Shown: positions 21,900 through 33,938, counted from the stretch's first letter. The stretch: DNA of 64,000 nt from Phascolarctos cinereus (GCF_002099425.1 NW_018343964.1:14745501-14809500), one strand, 5' to 3'. The notes: generated from the sequence alone by a model not told the origin. A program made the numbers and translations.

Positions 21900-22388
21900 T
21901 TAAAGCCCTTTCTGAAATCCCATCACTCAGATTAAAGTAGCTCCAAGTGCCTCTCCTGGCTCTTCTCCCCTCCCTGGCCTCTGTCAGCCTCACCAGTCAT
22001 TCCTCAGGCCAGCAGAGTAATCCCAATCAGCAACAGATCAGATTTGATTTGATTGCCTGAACTTTCTGTTGACGGCTCTGTTCTGTCCAGCCCATTCTAT
22101 AACTCTCTCCCAGGACAGTCTGCACGTGTTTTGTACTCTTTTCACATTCTCATTCTCTATGCTTTATCTAATACAGTTCAACAGATTTCCTCCTCCCTAA
22201 CTTGCTTTCCCACTCAACCGTTTCTAATTTACGTTGCAATCCAAATGGTTTTTGCTCCACTTAGCTGACTATCTATGCCATGATTTACAGTAGATGCAGC
22301 CCTGGACCTCCTAGTTCTCATCTGCTCCCTCCCAACTTACCTCACCATCTCTTCCCTTAGCCCATCACTATAGTCAAATTTAGCTGAG
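21900..22388. repeat. Unnamed ~490-bp repeat, copy 1
   Basis: It starts 'ttaaagccctttctgaaatc', passes 'agtaatcccaatcagcaaca' and 'gatttgatttgattg', and ends 'aaatttagctgag'. The same order, at roughly 70-75% identity by eye, is found at 62,614-63,100 in the same orientation. I do not recognise the family, and no terminal repeats are plain. Confidence 0.7.
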
Positions 22389-22691
22389 ATCCTTTCAGTA
22401 TGGCACTGGCTGACAGGCTATGCTTTCTGAAGACCAGCCTACCTATCTAAGTATAGAAAGGTAAAAGGAAAGTCTCACCCACTATAAAATGGCGGAAAAG
22501 AATTTTTACCCATGTCAGGAAGTTAGTGGACAAATGTGAGACAGAAGAAAGGGATGAAGGGCAACCAAATAATTCAAGCTATGTAATAGGTATGAAGCTC
22601 TTCCTACAGTGGAGGAAGGGCTCTTCAACCATCTCTGGGAGACCATCTTCTTGGACTTCAAGGAATAACATGACATTGTGAATGCCCAGGT
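22389..22691. other. Unassigned DNA
   Basis: Nothing recognised. Confidence 0.5.
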
Positions 22692-22932
22692 TTGTTACTG
22701 TTTTGTCAGTTAATTGTGTTTGACTCTTCATGATCCCATTTGGGGTTTTCTTGGCAAAGATACTGAAGTGGTTTGCCATTTCCTTTCCAGTTCATTTTAC
22801 AGATGAGGAAACTGAGACAAACAGGGTGAAGTAACTTTCCCAGGGTCAAACACCTAGTGAGGCCAAATTTAAACTCAGCTCCTCCTAACTCCAGGGCCAA
22901 CCTTTTATCCACAGTGTCACCTAGCTTCCTGT
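22692..22932 (-). repeat. Mar1-type SINE
   Basis: 'ttttcttggcaaagatactg', 'cagatgaggaaactgagaca' and head 'cagtgtcacctagcttcc'. Near full length. Confidence 0.88.
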
Positions 22933-23933
22933 AAAAGATCATCTGATAATGGTCAGAGGAAGAAGAAAAGTACACTAGTGTTGGTGACAACCCACAGAAA
23001 AATGTTTAGATAGCTCTCTAGACCTTTTGTAAACAACAGAGAGGTCTGAGGTCTTCCTGGTGTACTAGAACATAGGGGAGAGCCTGCCAAGAACTCTTAA
23101 ATCTAATGATCAATACCTACTTCCAGGGATTCATGCTGGGACCAATGCCACTAACAGAATGAATCCAGAAAGCATTCAAAGGAGTATAAAGTTCTGAGGG
23201 GAAGCCCTGAAGACTTTGGAGGCATAAATGGTATTTGTAATACTGCCTATCACAGGTAAATTCAAAAGAGAAAGGCAGCTCTGGGAAATGAACAGCTGGT
23301 TAAGAAGATAGTTTCAAAGAACAGGATTTGAATTTATGGACCACAGCTTAAAACATTTGGAATGGTGGATTCTTGGCGAGGGCTGGTAAAAAGCCCTTTA
23401 ATAATAATAAATTTTCTGGAGTCTTAAAAGTCTCATGAGAGTGTTTTAAACTGAAAAGGAAGGGGCAAAGAGAAAACTACCCCCATAGACCTTACAAACC
23501 TGGTACCATAGAGAGCAGTAGGTATATCAAAGAAGAAAGAGCAGCAAAAGAGAGGACTTTACATCACAGGAGACAAGAAGGGAATCCACAATAAAACCCA
23601 TCCCATCAGATATCTATCTGCCATTGTACAATAAAGTGAGTGATGAATGGGGTGAGCTAGAGATCGTAAAGCAAGGAGGAAACTTTGACCTCATGGGGTA
23701 TCCACTGAGAATGGGTGAGATAGTACTTGGGCTTAGATTTGGCACTAGGAAGTTATAACTTTTTGAAAGAAATAGAATAGATAAAAGAAGGGGTGGAGTT
23801 GCATTATTAAGAATATGCATTTTTCTGGAATGGACCTCTCATTGAGGAAACTCTACCAAGGAAGATGATCAACACATGTCCTATAAAGGTATAGGACCTA
23901 TAAAGTTATATAACCTTGAAGAGTTCCCTAGAA
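22933..23933. other. Unassigned purine-rich DNA, perhaps an old LINE
   Basis: A kilobase with no open frame or repeat that I can name. Segments such as 'gcttaaaacatttggaatgg' and 'gagtcttaaaagtctcatga' have the feel of an ancient interspersed repeat, but this is only an impression. Confidence 0.35.
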
Positions 23934-24000
23934 AGTTAAGTGACTTACCCAGGATCACACAGCCATATGTATCAGAGGCAGGATCTGCAAGCAAGTCTAC
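23934..24000 (-). repeat. SINE fragment
   Basis: 'gttaagtgacttacccagga' followed by 'tcacacagcc'. Confidence 0.55.
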
Positions 24001-24009
24001 ACATACACA

Positions 24010-24245
24010 CACACCCCCTCTCCAGATCTTCTCCTGTCCAAATAATCCATACAGCTGCCAAGATGATATTCTAAAGGCACAAGTCTGGCCATGTCACTGC
24101 CTCACTCAGGCTCCCTATTGCCTGTAGGATAAAATATTTTTAAAAATTTTTTTCCATTTAAAGCCCTTCACAACCTTTTCTTGGCCTGCTTTTTCAGGCT
24201 TATTACATAGCAATCCCATTCCCATACTATCACCTAGTCAAACTG
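24010..24245 (+). mobile_element. L2 LINE ORF2 end
   Basis: 'gccaagatgatattctaaag', 'tctggccatgtcactgcctc' and 'ctccctattgcctgtaggat' match the stretch coding for the L2 C-terminal 'CDHVTPLL...LQWLPI' motif. Confidence 0.7.
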
Positions 24246-24255
24246 GCCTGCTTGA

Positions 24256-24387
24256 TACATAGCTATAGATACAGACACATATTTGTGTATATATGTATAT
24301 GTTTATATAGAGAGAGAGACATTTATGTATATGTATATAGATAGGTATATATGTATATATGTATGTATGTGTATGCATGCACACAAT
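24256..24387. repeat. TA/TG/GA-rich microsatellite
   Basis: Mixed 'tatatg', 'gagaga' and 'gtatgt' runs next to a Mar1. Confidence 0.9.
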
Positions 24388-24602
24388 GTTATCGTTCAGT
24401 CATGTCTGACTCTTTGTGACCTCATGGACCATACTGTCTATGGGGCTTTCTTGACAAAGATACTAGAGTGGTTTTTACTATTTCCTTCTCCAGTTCATTT
24501 TACAGATGATGAAACTAAAGCAAACAAGGTTAAGTGACTTGCCCATAGTCACATAATTAGTAAGTGTCTAAAGCCAGATTTGAACTCAAAAACGTGAGTC
24601 GG
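24388..24602 (-). repeat. Mar1-type SINE, extended RTE tail
   Basis: 'ttatcgttcagtcatgtctg', then 'ccatactgtctatggggctt', which carries more RTE sequence than most copies, then the SINE body to 'gagtcgg'. It forms an inverted pair with the next copy. Confidence 0.85.
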
Positions 24603-24650
24603 ATATAACCAATCAACTGAACAATAGCAAATGTCTGTATGCATGTATTT

Positions 24651-24884
24651 GGGCAGCTCGGCGATTCAGTGGATGGAGTACCAGACCTGGAGTCAGGAAG
24701 ACCTGAATTCAAATCCAGCCTCAGACACCTACTTAACTGGGTGACCAGAGGCAAATCACTTCACTTTGCCTCAGTTTCCTCACCTATAAAATGAGCTGGA
24801 GAAGGAAATGGCAAACCATTCTAGTATCTTTGCCAAGAAAAGCCCCAAATAGGGTCACAAAGAGTCAGACACAACTGAAACAAC
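24651..24884 (+). repeat. Mar1-type SINE
   Basis: Head 'gggcagctcggcgattcagt', box B 'gaattcaaatccagcc', tail 'gagctggagaaggaaatggc' to 'ctgaaacaactg'. Confidence 0.92.
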
Positions 24885-25085
24885 TGTGTGTATATACATG
24901 TGCACATATATACATATGTACATATATGCCTGATACATACACACATATATATAGATATATATACATAGATATATACATACACATGGGTACATACACACGC
25001 CTATATACATACACACATGCACACACATACCTAGTTACATATACACACACACACCTGTATGTACATATATTCAAGCATATATTTA
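24885..25085. repeat. (TACA/TATA)n microsatellite
   Basis: About 200 bases of 'acatatata' and 'cacacat' units after the Mar1 tail. Confidence 0.93.
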
Positions 25086-25916
25086 AATGAACAAATATAA
25101 TGATCTGCTTCACTAAGAATTGGAGGCATTACAACAATGGGGAAGTACATAGTTTTTGTTAAGTGGAGGTGGGAGGAAAGGGTCATGGAACTCTGAGCTG
25201 GAAAGGCCCTTAGCAATCGCTGAACCTAATCCCCTAATTTTACTGTAAAAGGTGGCCCTGTCTGCAGCCAGAACCATGCTGATCACTCAGCACACCATCT
25301 CCTACTGTCATACTTGGCATCTTTTGACAAAGAATGTGTGGGTCCAACATGTCCCATGACTCCATGCCTCCCTACGGACCCCGCCTAACCTTGGTTGCCT
25401 TTTGCAGCTCCCCTATATATCTGCTTGTCCTATTTCCTACATGCAAGTGCTTATGTGAAAAATTATACTTCTCATTATTGAACAAAGGCTATTTTTTCCA
25501 TGCTTCAAAGCTCAGAAATCAGTTTAAGAGAATCAGGTGCTAAAAACACTGTTCTGATTAAAAAATTAAAAGAAATATCTTGTGGGCCTTATTGCTCAAT
25601 AAGTTACTTTACTTAAAAACTTTATCACAGTAGCTGGTTCCTGTCTTTTTTTTTTACATATGGATATGTATATGTATATATAGATGTATATTCTGTGTCC
25701 TCAAAGTCTTAGTGAACTATTAAAAACTTAAAACTGCACTAAGTCTTCTGGGATGCCCTGAAAATATATACACACAAATATACACAAATATTCATCAGTA
25801 TCAGTAAGGGAATCAGTAAGGAGCAGATTTTACTGGTACAGGGAACTCCCTGGTGAGGAAAGTCCCTCTATCAATGTAGGTTGGTGACTTAATAGTCTTA
25901 GAGATTAAGTGATGCA
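25086..25916. other. Unassigned DNA
   Basis: A short MamSINE-like piece (about 25,190-25,250, 'gctggaaaggcccttagcaa') is the only hint of a repeat. Confidence 0.5.
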
Positions 25917-26173
25917 GACAGCGTAATGGTGTCGCAGTAGATAGAGTGCCATGTCTGGAGTCAGGAAGATTCATCTTCCTAAATTCAAATCTAGCCTCAG
26001 ACACGTACTAGCTGTGTGACCCTGGGCAAGTCACTTCACCCTGTTTGCCTCAGTTTCCTCATCTGTCAAATGAGCTGGAGAAGGAAATGGCAAACCACTC
26101 CAGCATCTCTGCCAAGAAAACCCCCAATGGGGTCAGGAAGAGTAGGACACTACTGAAACAACTGAACAACAAC
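25917..26173 (+). repeat. Mar1-type SINE
   Basis: 'gtagatagagtgccatgtct', a doubled 'cttcctaaa'/'atcttcct' patch near 25,970, box B, RTE tail and the full end 'ctgaacaacaacac'. Confidence 0.92.
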
Positions 26174-26369
26174 ACAGGATGACACAGCCAATGTGTGTCA
26201 AAAGCAGGGCTTGAACCATGGCATTCTTGACCTCAAAACCAGATCTCTACCTCTGCTATATGTGTTACATACATGTATGTATCATGGATCCATCTTCTTA
26301 CTGAATAATGCCCCTTCTCATTAAGTAACTGTTCTCTATTCACAAGGATATCTCTTTTTGTTTAAGAAA

Positions 26370-26590
26370 TAACGATCTCTGATGCTTACTAACTGAGTGA
26401 CCTTAAGGAAGTCACTTAATCTTTATAAATCTCAGTTTCCTCATCTGTAAAATGAGGATTATTGGATTAGATGACCTTTGAGGATACCTCCAAATCTAGA
26501 TCTATGCTGCGCATGCAAACCCCATTGCTTGCTAAATGCCCAGTTAAACCTTCTTTGCCTCAGTTTCCTCATCTGTAAAATGAGCTGTCC
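26370..26590 (+). repeat. MIR-like SINE and a second fragment
   Basis: 26,370-26,515 has 'aaggaagtcacttaatcttt' and 'gattagatgacctttgagga'. 26,553-26,585 repeats 'cctcagtttcctcatctgta'. Confidence 0.6.
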
Positions 26591-27105
26591 TGTTCTGCTT
26601 TGAAATAATCTTTGTTTCTACAGCTGTGGCTTTGCAGAGATATAGAGGGAGATAGTTCTGCCTCTATTACTTCCAACTACTACTGGAAGAAGAAATCTGA
26701 AACATCTTGTAAGTTAATATGTATCTACACATTCGGCTTTGCCAAATAGTCTCCTTTATTATAAATATTTATTGGTGAGGCAGCAAGTATTTCAAAACCC
26801 CTTTTGTTTGTTTAAAGTCACTTCCTTTCACCATTCCCCTCCTCCCTTCTGAGAAATAAGTTTATTTGAAGATGCCTGCCTAGAAGAGGGAAGAGGAAAT
26901 CCTTGCCTACAAGAAGGAGCAGAGTTTTAAAAGACTATTTACTTTTCAAAAGTAAAGAAGACCATGGTTATTTGTATTAGATAGAAAAAAAAACATACTT
27001 AACTTCCTGTAAGATTTAATAGTGCAAAAAAAAAATGATAAAGTAATGCTTTTATTGATTTCTGTTTTCTTCCTCCTCAGATGTTTTGTCTCTCTCATGA
27101 TGGAT
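26591..27105. other. Unassigned DNA
   Basis: No repeat or gene recognised. Confidence 0.5.
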
Positions 27106-27329
27106 AATTCTTTTTTGGATGTGGGGAGCATGGAAAGGGTCTGATTCCTGATAAAACCCCTGCTCAGGTACCCAACATAAGCAACCGCAGCTATGACAAG
27201 AAACAAGGCCAAACCAGTATCCAGTCAGCCCCAACCTGGTATCCAGGTAGCCTGGGCCCAAACCACAATAGGAAACAAGGCCAGGAAATCCTTGAAGAAA
27301 GTAGGACCTTGTCTTAGCCGCTGAACTGG

Positions 27330-27830
27330 GGACCAAGCAGAGTCTACCTACATCATCTAGGAGTACAGGAATTGAGTTTCACCCAAGCGGAAGTCCCCAA
27401 TATAAAAACTGGGACTAGATATAAGAGGAAACAGAAGAAAACAGCAATCACAATGAAGAAATACCTTGGACTGAGAGATGCTCAAAGGGTAAACGTAGAA
27501 GAGAACTTCAAACAAAACCTCGGAGAAAAGAATGTCCTTGCCACAAAGATTACAAGAGCACCAGGGAGAAATGAAACAAGATACAAAATGGGATAGCTGG
27601 GGAAGGAAAGCTAATAACTTAGAACAGACAGTTCTAAGAATTTAACTCCTTAAAAATTAAAATGGGCCAAATAGAACACCTGGACTCCATGAGAAAGACA
27701 TCTAGAAATATTCAAACAAAATCAAAAGATTGAAAACAGGGAAGAAAACGTCTGATCTGAAAACAGGTCAAGGAGAGACAATCTAAGAATCATCAGACAA
27801 CCTGAAAATTATGACCAAAGCTTTCTTGGT
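27330..27830 (+). mobile_element. L1 5' part with ORF1 coiled-coil remnant
   Basis: 27,636-27,830 reads as L1 ORF1: 'ccttaaaaattaaaatgggc', 'gaaagacatctagaaatatt', 'ggagagacaatctaagaatc' and 'agacaacctgaaaattatga' are in the ORF1 order (coiled coil, then the RNA-recognition domain). The upstream part to at least 27,330 looks like L1 5' sequence and may reach back to 27,110. ORF2 and the 3' end are absent. Frames are broken. Confidence 0.6.
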
Positions 27831-29123
27831 TTGGAATTGCTAAAGTAGATCTAGAAATTTTACAAAGAGGTATGAATAAACTTTAGCATTTCTTTCATAT
27901 CAAATTATCTCAAATAGAATTAGAAACTACTTGAATTGGATGATTTTAGCACCTCTTTTAATAATTCTTTTGTTCTCATGTCCCTCAAATTCTTAAAGCA
28001 AAGTTTAGCCTCTGATGCCTGAGGTACAGATTTTAGAAGTTGGAAAAGCTGATAAAACTGATAAAATATGAATAATTGAAAAAAATTGATAAAATATAAC
28101 TGGCTACATCAGAGATGAGACTTTTTTTGCATGGAAGGGTGATGTGGGACACCACTTGCTGCTGTAATTCTACAAGTTGAGCCTACACATTGGTCTTTGT
28201 TGGGCCTGGGTCACCAGTTGCCATAGGACCCCAAGACCAAAAAGGATGCTTCTCAGGCAGGGAAGCACTGGGAGAACCAGTACGCATGATCTTGGCTGGC
28301 CATTTGTGACTTCAATCTCCTTCAATAAATTGGCTCCAGACATACATGTTTTGTGCATGAACTACCTTTCGTTTCCCTGGTGTGGCTTTCGTGGCTTGCC
28401 ACAGAATCAACCAATTAAGAAGCCATTTGATTCTAAATGGTGAGGAAAATGGAGAGCAGAGTCTGATCACCTCTACTGTCTCCCCCAAGTCCCCTTCCAC
28501 AACTCCCAAACTGAGACACAGATCCAATGTTGCTTTAGTCATTCACTGCCTAATTGGTCATGGCTAAGCAAACAGTTTAATTAAATTAGATTCAATCTTA
28601 GTAATATTCAAAATCAATAGACATATCACAGAGCACAACATTCCACCCACTTCCCAGTTCTGATTCCCCCAAGGCAGAAAGCCCAATTAAGGTTAGAGTT
28701 TAGTCCTCCCCCTCCAGTTTCCCAAACTGAGAGCAGAAGAAATCAGGAATTTTACCTGCTCAATTTGCATCTCTCATCTCCCATCACCACAGATACAGAG
28801 GGAGGACAAAAGTCACCACCCACACCACATGCTAAAGAAGCAGGCAGATAGCTTCACATGGGATGATCAGTCACTCTCAGTAACGACCAGGCTAGATATT
28901 CAGCTTTTCTGCCAGGTGGGGTGTTGCTTTCATGGATGCTGCAAGATCAGGATTGCCACCTCTGTTGTCTGGCTTATGCATCTGTTTATTGCTGCAACCT
29001 CAGCACTCAAAAGGTAGGGAGTTCAAATGCCTCAGAGGCTAACCCCAATAGGGTACCGCCTTTCCATCATTCATAAATTCAGATGGCAGAAGGACAGACA
29101 TAACTGTGTGCTGGCCCTAGTTA
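27831..29123. other. Unassigned DNA
   Basis: No family recognised over 1.3 kb. Small overlapping frames at 28,170-28,567 lie on both strands and have no motif. Confidence 0.5.
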
Positions 29124-29166
29124 CCATCTCTCTGTCTCTCTGTCTCTCTGTCTGTCTCTCTCTGTC

Positions 29167-29252
<86 letters not shown>

Positions 29253-29277
29253 CCTGTCTCTGTCTCTCTGTCTTGCC
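29124..29277. repeat. (TC)n microsatellite
   Basis: About 150 bases of TC with interspersed 'tgtctc'. The frames across it are artefacts of the repeat. Confidence 0.97.
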
Positions 29278-29999
29278 CTCTCCCTCCCAACAAATTTGCA
29301 CTTATGACCCTGTATCTTCTGTCACAGTCCTAAACAAGTCAAGTCCTCCAATTGAACTTTACCCAGAAGTAGCATCATCTCTGACTGCCTGATGCTCCCT
29401 CCCCGCCCCCAGCAGTCCATCTCTCCCTGCAGCACAGTAGGCAATAATGCAGCAGGACATTATAACTGTCAGTAGAGAAGAGCCCTCTCTGCATAACAAG
29501 GGGGAAAATGGAAGCTTGTAGAGGCTAGGTGCCTTGTCTAAGACCATACAAGTTCGTCCAGCTCCAAACTCCACCATATAACACACTGATTAGAGTTAGA
29601 GTTGTTATTAAAATGAATCTGGCTCCTTCACTTACAATTACTTGTTGAACTGAATTAGCCAGCAAGCATGACGAGGAAAACGGAAGACACCTCTCAGCTG
29701 TTCAGTTACATTTGTTATCAAGTTGCATGTGAATGCTTTATGGTGCTCTTTTTCAGTTCCTCTTTGAAAACTTTTGAGGAAATGAAATGCCACAGCAGAC
29801 ACCTCTGGCATGTAAACTAAAACTTCAAGAATCTGTGATTACATCAACATGGGTATTCTTTCCATTGACTCATAATGATCCTTGAGAGCTGCTGTCAGTG
29901 AAAAATTCAGCACTTTAAAAACAACCTCATGGTTAAATGAATGAATGATCTAATGAACCAATTAATTTAAAAGGTTTTTTGGGGGGGGTCTCTTTTTTA
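29278..29999. other. Unassigned DNA with a worn MIR
   Basis: A possible reverse-strand MIR at 29,510-29,580. Otherwise unique-looking. Confidence 0.45.
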
Positions 30000-30085
30000 G
30001 CACTTACATTGTGCTAAATGCTGGGGAAACAAATTCAAAAAGTGAAACAGTTCTCAAAAAGCTTATATTCTTAGAGGGAGAAATA
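30000..30085 (-). mobile_element. L2 LINE 3' end
   Basis: 'cattgtgctaaatgctgggg' followed by 'cagttctcaaaaagcttata'. 30,086-30,634 is unassigned. Confidence 0.6.
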
Positions 30086-30634
30086 GCACACACAGGGGAA
30101 TGGTGGATGGGAAAGAGAGTTTTGATCTGAGGGATAAGAGAATAGGGAATTGATCCAACTGATAGACACTTTCCAGAAGCAATGGACACTATTTATTTTG
30201 TTACCATGCCCAGAGCCAAAGGTAGAAGGGGAGAATGTAGATATGTAAGTATGGTGTCGGGCTAATGGCAAGATGGGATGAAAAGGAAAATATGACGGGA
30301 GCGAAACTAGCTTGAGTGGCCTAAGTGATAAACTTCTCTGAACTGAGTAAGGCAGGTCCTCGGAAGACAAAAAGTTGATTACCCTTCAGGTACAAATTTG
30401 AAGTGATCCCAGCTTGAAACATCTACCTGACCTTGTACTCTGCTGAGAGAGCCTTTGAGAGCCTGTGGTCACCTCCTCTTCAAGATGAGACATCAAACAT
30501 TAGTGTATAGATGCTTAGTTTTTCAAATGATTGCCCTTTGACTCATAGCTTAAAATATTATGTCTCAAATACTGTCCTTTGTCTACGTAGCTAAGCCTAT
30601 CTAAATTCTCTTTCACCTATGATTAATAAATGGG

Positions 30635-30712
30635 TTTTGTGGACAATACTTAGAATAGTTCCTTGAACATAGTAGGTGCTTAATAAATGCTCATTAACTG
30701 AGTGACTGATTG
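30635..30712 (+). mobile_element. L2 LINE 3' tip
   Basis: 'gttccttgaacatagtaggt' and 'gcttaataaatgctcattaa'. 30,713-31,190 is unassigned. Confidence 0.65.
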
Positions 30713-31340
30713 CTTAACAGTGGAGCTTATTCTATTCCCGTATATACTTTCTTCCACCAAAAATTCAAGGGTGTGGGATTTTCCTATGTTCTTACAAACT
30801 GCTAGTTAACTATCACCTCAATTTCATTTCGTTGGTTGTTTGCTTTGGAGGGATGAGAGAAAGCAATGTTGAGCTTGCAAAACTGAATATTCCTGCTCTT
30901 TCCAAACAGTATCGAAAATTCCCAATGAATTTCAGACAAGCTGGATGATGTGTGGTAGAGAATTTCCCTCCATTCATTTGAGCAAAAAGCACTCCTTTTT
31001 TAATGCTTATATGATGCCTTGGACTACCAGAATTCATCCTCATTGTTTAGGTAACTTATTTTGTGATTATGTTTGGTTTGGAGGGAGAAAGGAGACTGGA
31101 CATGTGTACTTCACATTCTCATCATTTTCTGAATTCTTTTAGCACTATTTATCTATATCACCCATGGCTATTGCTCATTTGACTTTGGGGAATCATGGAG
31201 AAAAGGAAAAGAGTAGAAGAATAGGAAGACTGGCAATGGGCAGGTGTCCTCATTTTCAAGAATGGAAAAAAGGTAGAATCCTGAAACTATAAATTGACAA
31301 AGTTGTTAACTATCAGAAAAAATATAGAATACACGATTTA

Positions 31341-32311
31341 TTTTTCTTAAATTTTTTTTTCTTAATTACACGTAAGAACAATTTAAACATCCATTTTAAA
31401 GAATTTTGAGTTCCAAATTCTTTCTCCCTTCCCTCCTCCCACCTCGAAAAAACAAGCAATTTGATATAGATTATAGGTGTGTAGTGATGCAAAACATATT
31501 AGCCATGTTGCAAAAGACATCAGACCAAAAAAAAGCCCCAAGAAAAATAAAGTTTTTTTAAAAGCATACTGCTATCTGCATTCAGACTGCGTTAGTTCTT
31601 TCTCTGGAGATCGTTAACATTTATCATCATAAGTCTTCTGGAACTGTCTTGGATCATTGCATTGCTGAGAACAGCTGTCATTTGCAATATTGGTTATTAT
31701 ACAACATTGCTGTTATAATGTACAATGTTCTTCTGGCTCGGCTCAGTTCATATAAATCTTCTCAGGTTTTTCTGAAACCATCCAGCTCATCATTTCTTGT
31801 AGCACAGTAGTATTCCATCACAATCATATACCATAGCTAGTTCAACCATTACCCAATTGATAGGCATCCCTTCAATTTTCAACTTTTTGCCACTAAAAAA
31901 AGAGCTGTTATAAGCATTTTTATACAGATAGGATCTTTTCCTTTTTAAAAAAATTCTTTGGGATGCAGGCCTAATAATTGTACTGTTGGGTCAAAGAGTA
32001 TGCACAGTTTTATAGCCCTTTGGGCATAGTTCCAAATTGCTCTCCAGAACAGTTGGATCAGTTCACAACTCTACCAACAGTGCATTAGTGTCACAATTTT
32101 TCAACATCCACTTCAATATTTATCATTTACCTTTTCTGTCATGTTAGCCAAGCTAATAGGTGTGAGGTGGTACCTCAAAATTGTTTTAATTTGCGTTTCT
32201 CTAATCAATAGTGATTTAGATAATTTTTTTCATATTACCATAGATTTTATTTCTTCTTCTGAAAAATGCCTGTTTATATCTTTTGACCATTTATCAATTA
32301 AGGAATGACTC
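31341..32311 (-). mobile_element. L1, 5'-truncated, with 17-bp target duplication
   Basis: Flanked by 'atagaatacacgattta' (31,324-31,340) and 'atagaatacaagattta' (32,312-32,328), one mismatch. The 3' T-rich end is on the left. 'gtagtattccatcacaatca' and 'cccaattgataggcatccct' are the reverse strand of the ORF2 C-terminus. Confidence 0.92.
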
Positions 32312-32582
32312 ATAGAATACAAGATTTATGAACACTCAGAGCTGACCTCCAGAAGCCAGCATTGGTTCACTAAAAATAAACCAGCCACATTAATTTTTTT
32401 TTTGGGGGGGAGTAGAGTTATTAGACTGGTAGATCAAGGGACTGCTATATCCATGGTTTATCTGGATTTCAGCAAGACATTTGATCAAGCCTCTCAAATG
32501 AACAAGATGTTAGCTAGAGAATATTATGGAGTTGAGTGAATGGCCAAATCCAAAGGGTATATTGAGTAATAGATTGAACTTA

Positions 32583-32942
32583 TTCATTCCTGCTCCCTCG
32601 ACCAGGCCCATTGCTTTTTCCTGGCTTCTCTCCTTGTTCAGATGCTCTTGGCATTGGTATTGGTAGCATATGTCTGCTTCCCTTTACAGTTTCCCAATTT
32701 CTTATTGCTCCTTCTCCAAACTCTGTAATCATCTTCTTTTGCTCAGGTCAAGAATTTCCTCAGTAGACACCAATTGCCTAGCCTTTTCAAGCTCCTCCAT
32801 TTGGAAGTCCTCTTGTCTCAAAGTTCTTAATAGGCTATGACTATTATAGCCCATTTGTCTTTTGGTTCCTATGGCTCTGTGTCAACACCTAAGGTCTTGG
32901 TCTTCCTTTGAGTTATGAGTAAAGAGGGAGAGCTTTAGTGTT
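32583..32942. other. Unassigned insert within CR1
   Basis: CR1 sequence stops at 'aatagattgaact' and resumes at 'catagggctctgtcttcagc'. The 360 bases between belong to no family I know. On the minus strand a short piece reads MEELEKARQLVSTEEILDL, which could be part of a retrocopied coding sequence. Confidence 0.5.
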
Positions 32943-33036
32943 TTGTCATAGGGCTCTGTCTTCAGCCATATCCTATTCAACATATTAACCAATGACTTGA
33001 ACATAGAAAACATAACAGACTTATAGATGCTATCTA

Positions 33037-33922
33037 TGGCCAAGGGTCCTCCTCCAAAAGGAAGATCCTGCTCTTGACTAGCATAGACAAGTTCATGGGG
33101 CAGGAGGAACTGACTCCCTAAAGGTCAGGCTTTCTCTGTCTCTCTAGCATATTACGCCCCTAACATGGAGTGGTAATAGAGGGGAGAAATCTCTAAAACA
33201 AAGCCTTGGTATGGCCCTTCTAGGGTCACCCCAAAAGGAAATTAGTAAATTCCTTTCTAGGTACTCAATGTAGAAAGTAAGTGCCAGGTAAAGGACAGCT
33301 ATTTTTTTCCTCTACCACAAAAGAAAAACCACAAAAGATTCATAAGCATTAATTAACAAATGCTTTAAAACACTAAATTATCCCTTTACCATACTCTTCC
33401 TAAAATGTATTTTGTAGGCTTGCTAAAAAGACATTTCACTTTCACTGCAGTCAGATTTGCACTACCAGAGTCACTAACAAAATCCAGATCTTGTGGTAAG
33501 CCAGACACCACCAATTAAGCCTTTCAGGTCCAGGATGGTCCTATTGTCTACCATCTTCTCCCATGAGCAGTGCAGTTGTAAAAATCACTTCCTACTGGAC
33601 CCTCGGCACCAAATTCCAGGCCAATTGCTAGTAGAAGACATGTCTTCAGGAAAGAGACGTAGAAACAGAAGAAGGCAGCCAGATGCAAAGATGATTGCAT
33701 AGCTGCCTAGATGAGAGATATCATTTCTCTCTCTGTCCTGAGTTCCCACTCTTGGAGCTTTGGACTGTTTACCTTAACTGATATATGGCTGATCGCCCTT
33801 TGCTGAAGATATTGGCACTTCAATATCTGGAAGACCATTGTCACAGCCAAAACTAATCTTTGAAAGCTTTTCAGTCTGAAAAAAACTCTCCCGCTTCATG
33901 CAGCCCAGGATATCGCTCTTTT
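33037..33922. other. Unassigned DNA
   Basis: No repeat recognised. The 69-codon frame at 33,493-33,702 ends in a basic stretch (GKRRRNRRRQ) but has no other support. Confidence 0.45.
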
Positions 33923-33938
33923 AAAAGTTGACCATTTA

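Larger units (their letters stand above)
31190..33036 (+). mobile_element. CR1/L3 LINE, ORF2 region, split by two inserts
   Basis: CR1 ORF2 order on the plus strand: 'gactggcaatgggcaggtgt' (31,220), the 'agccagcattggttcacta' block (32,350), a stretch coding for 'VDQGTAISMVYLDFSKTFD' (32,425-32,490) and 'ttcaacatattaaccaatga' (32,975), corresponding to 'LFNIFINDL'. A minus-strand L1 (31,341-32,311) and an unassigned ~360-bp insert (32,583-32,942) break it. Confidence 0.8.

Noticed and set aside
24651-24730. tRNA gene suggested by box A/B-like motifs
   Set aside because: The motifs belong to the tRNA-derived head of a Mar1 SINE; there is no cloverleaf with an anticodon arm that I can defend.
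24885-25085. Regularly spaced repeats that might recall a CRISPR array
   Set aside because: They are a TACA/TATA microsatellite in a mammalian genome, with no unique spacers.
28130-28600. Possible LTR around an AATAAA at about 28,323
   Set aside because: No TG...CA limits, no duplication and no recognised family; left unassigned.
29027-29392. 121-codon plus frame and 76-codon minus frame over the TC tract
   Set aside because: Both are translations of a TC microsatellite (Ser/Leu and Arg/Glu runs).
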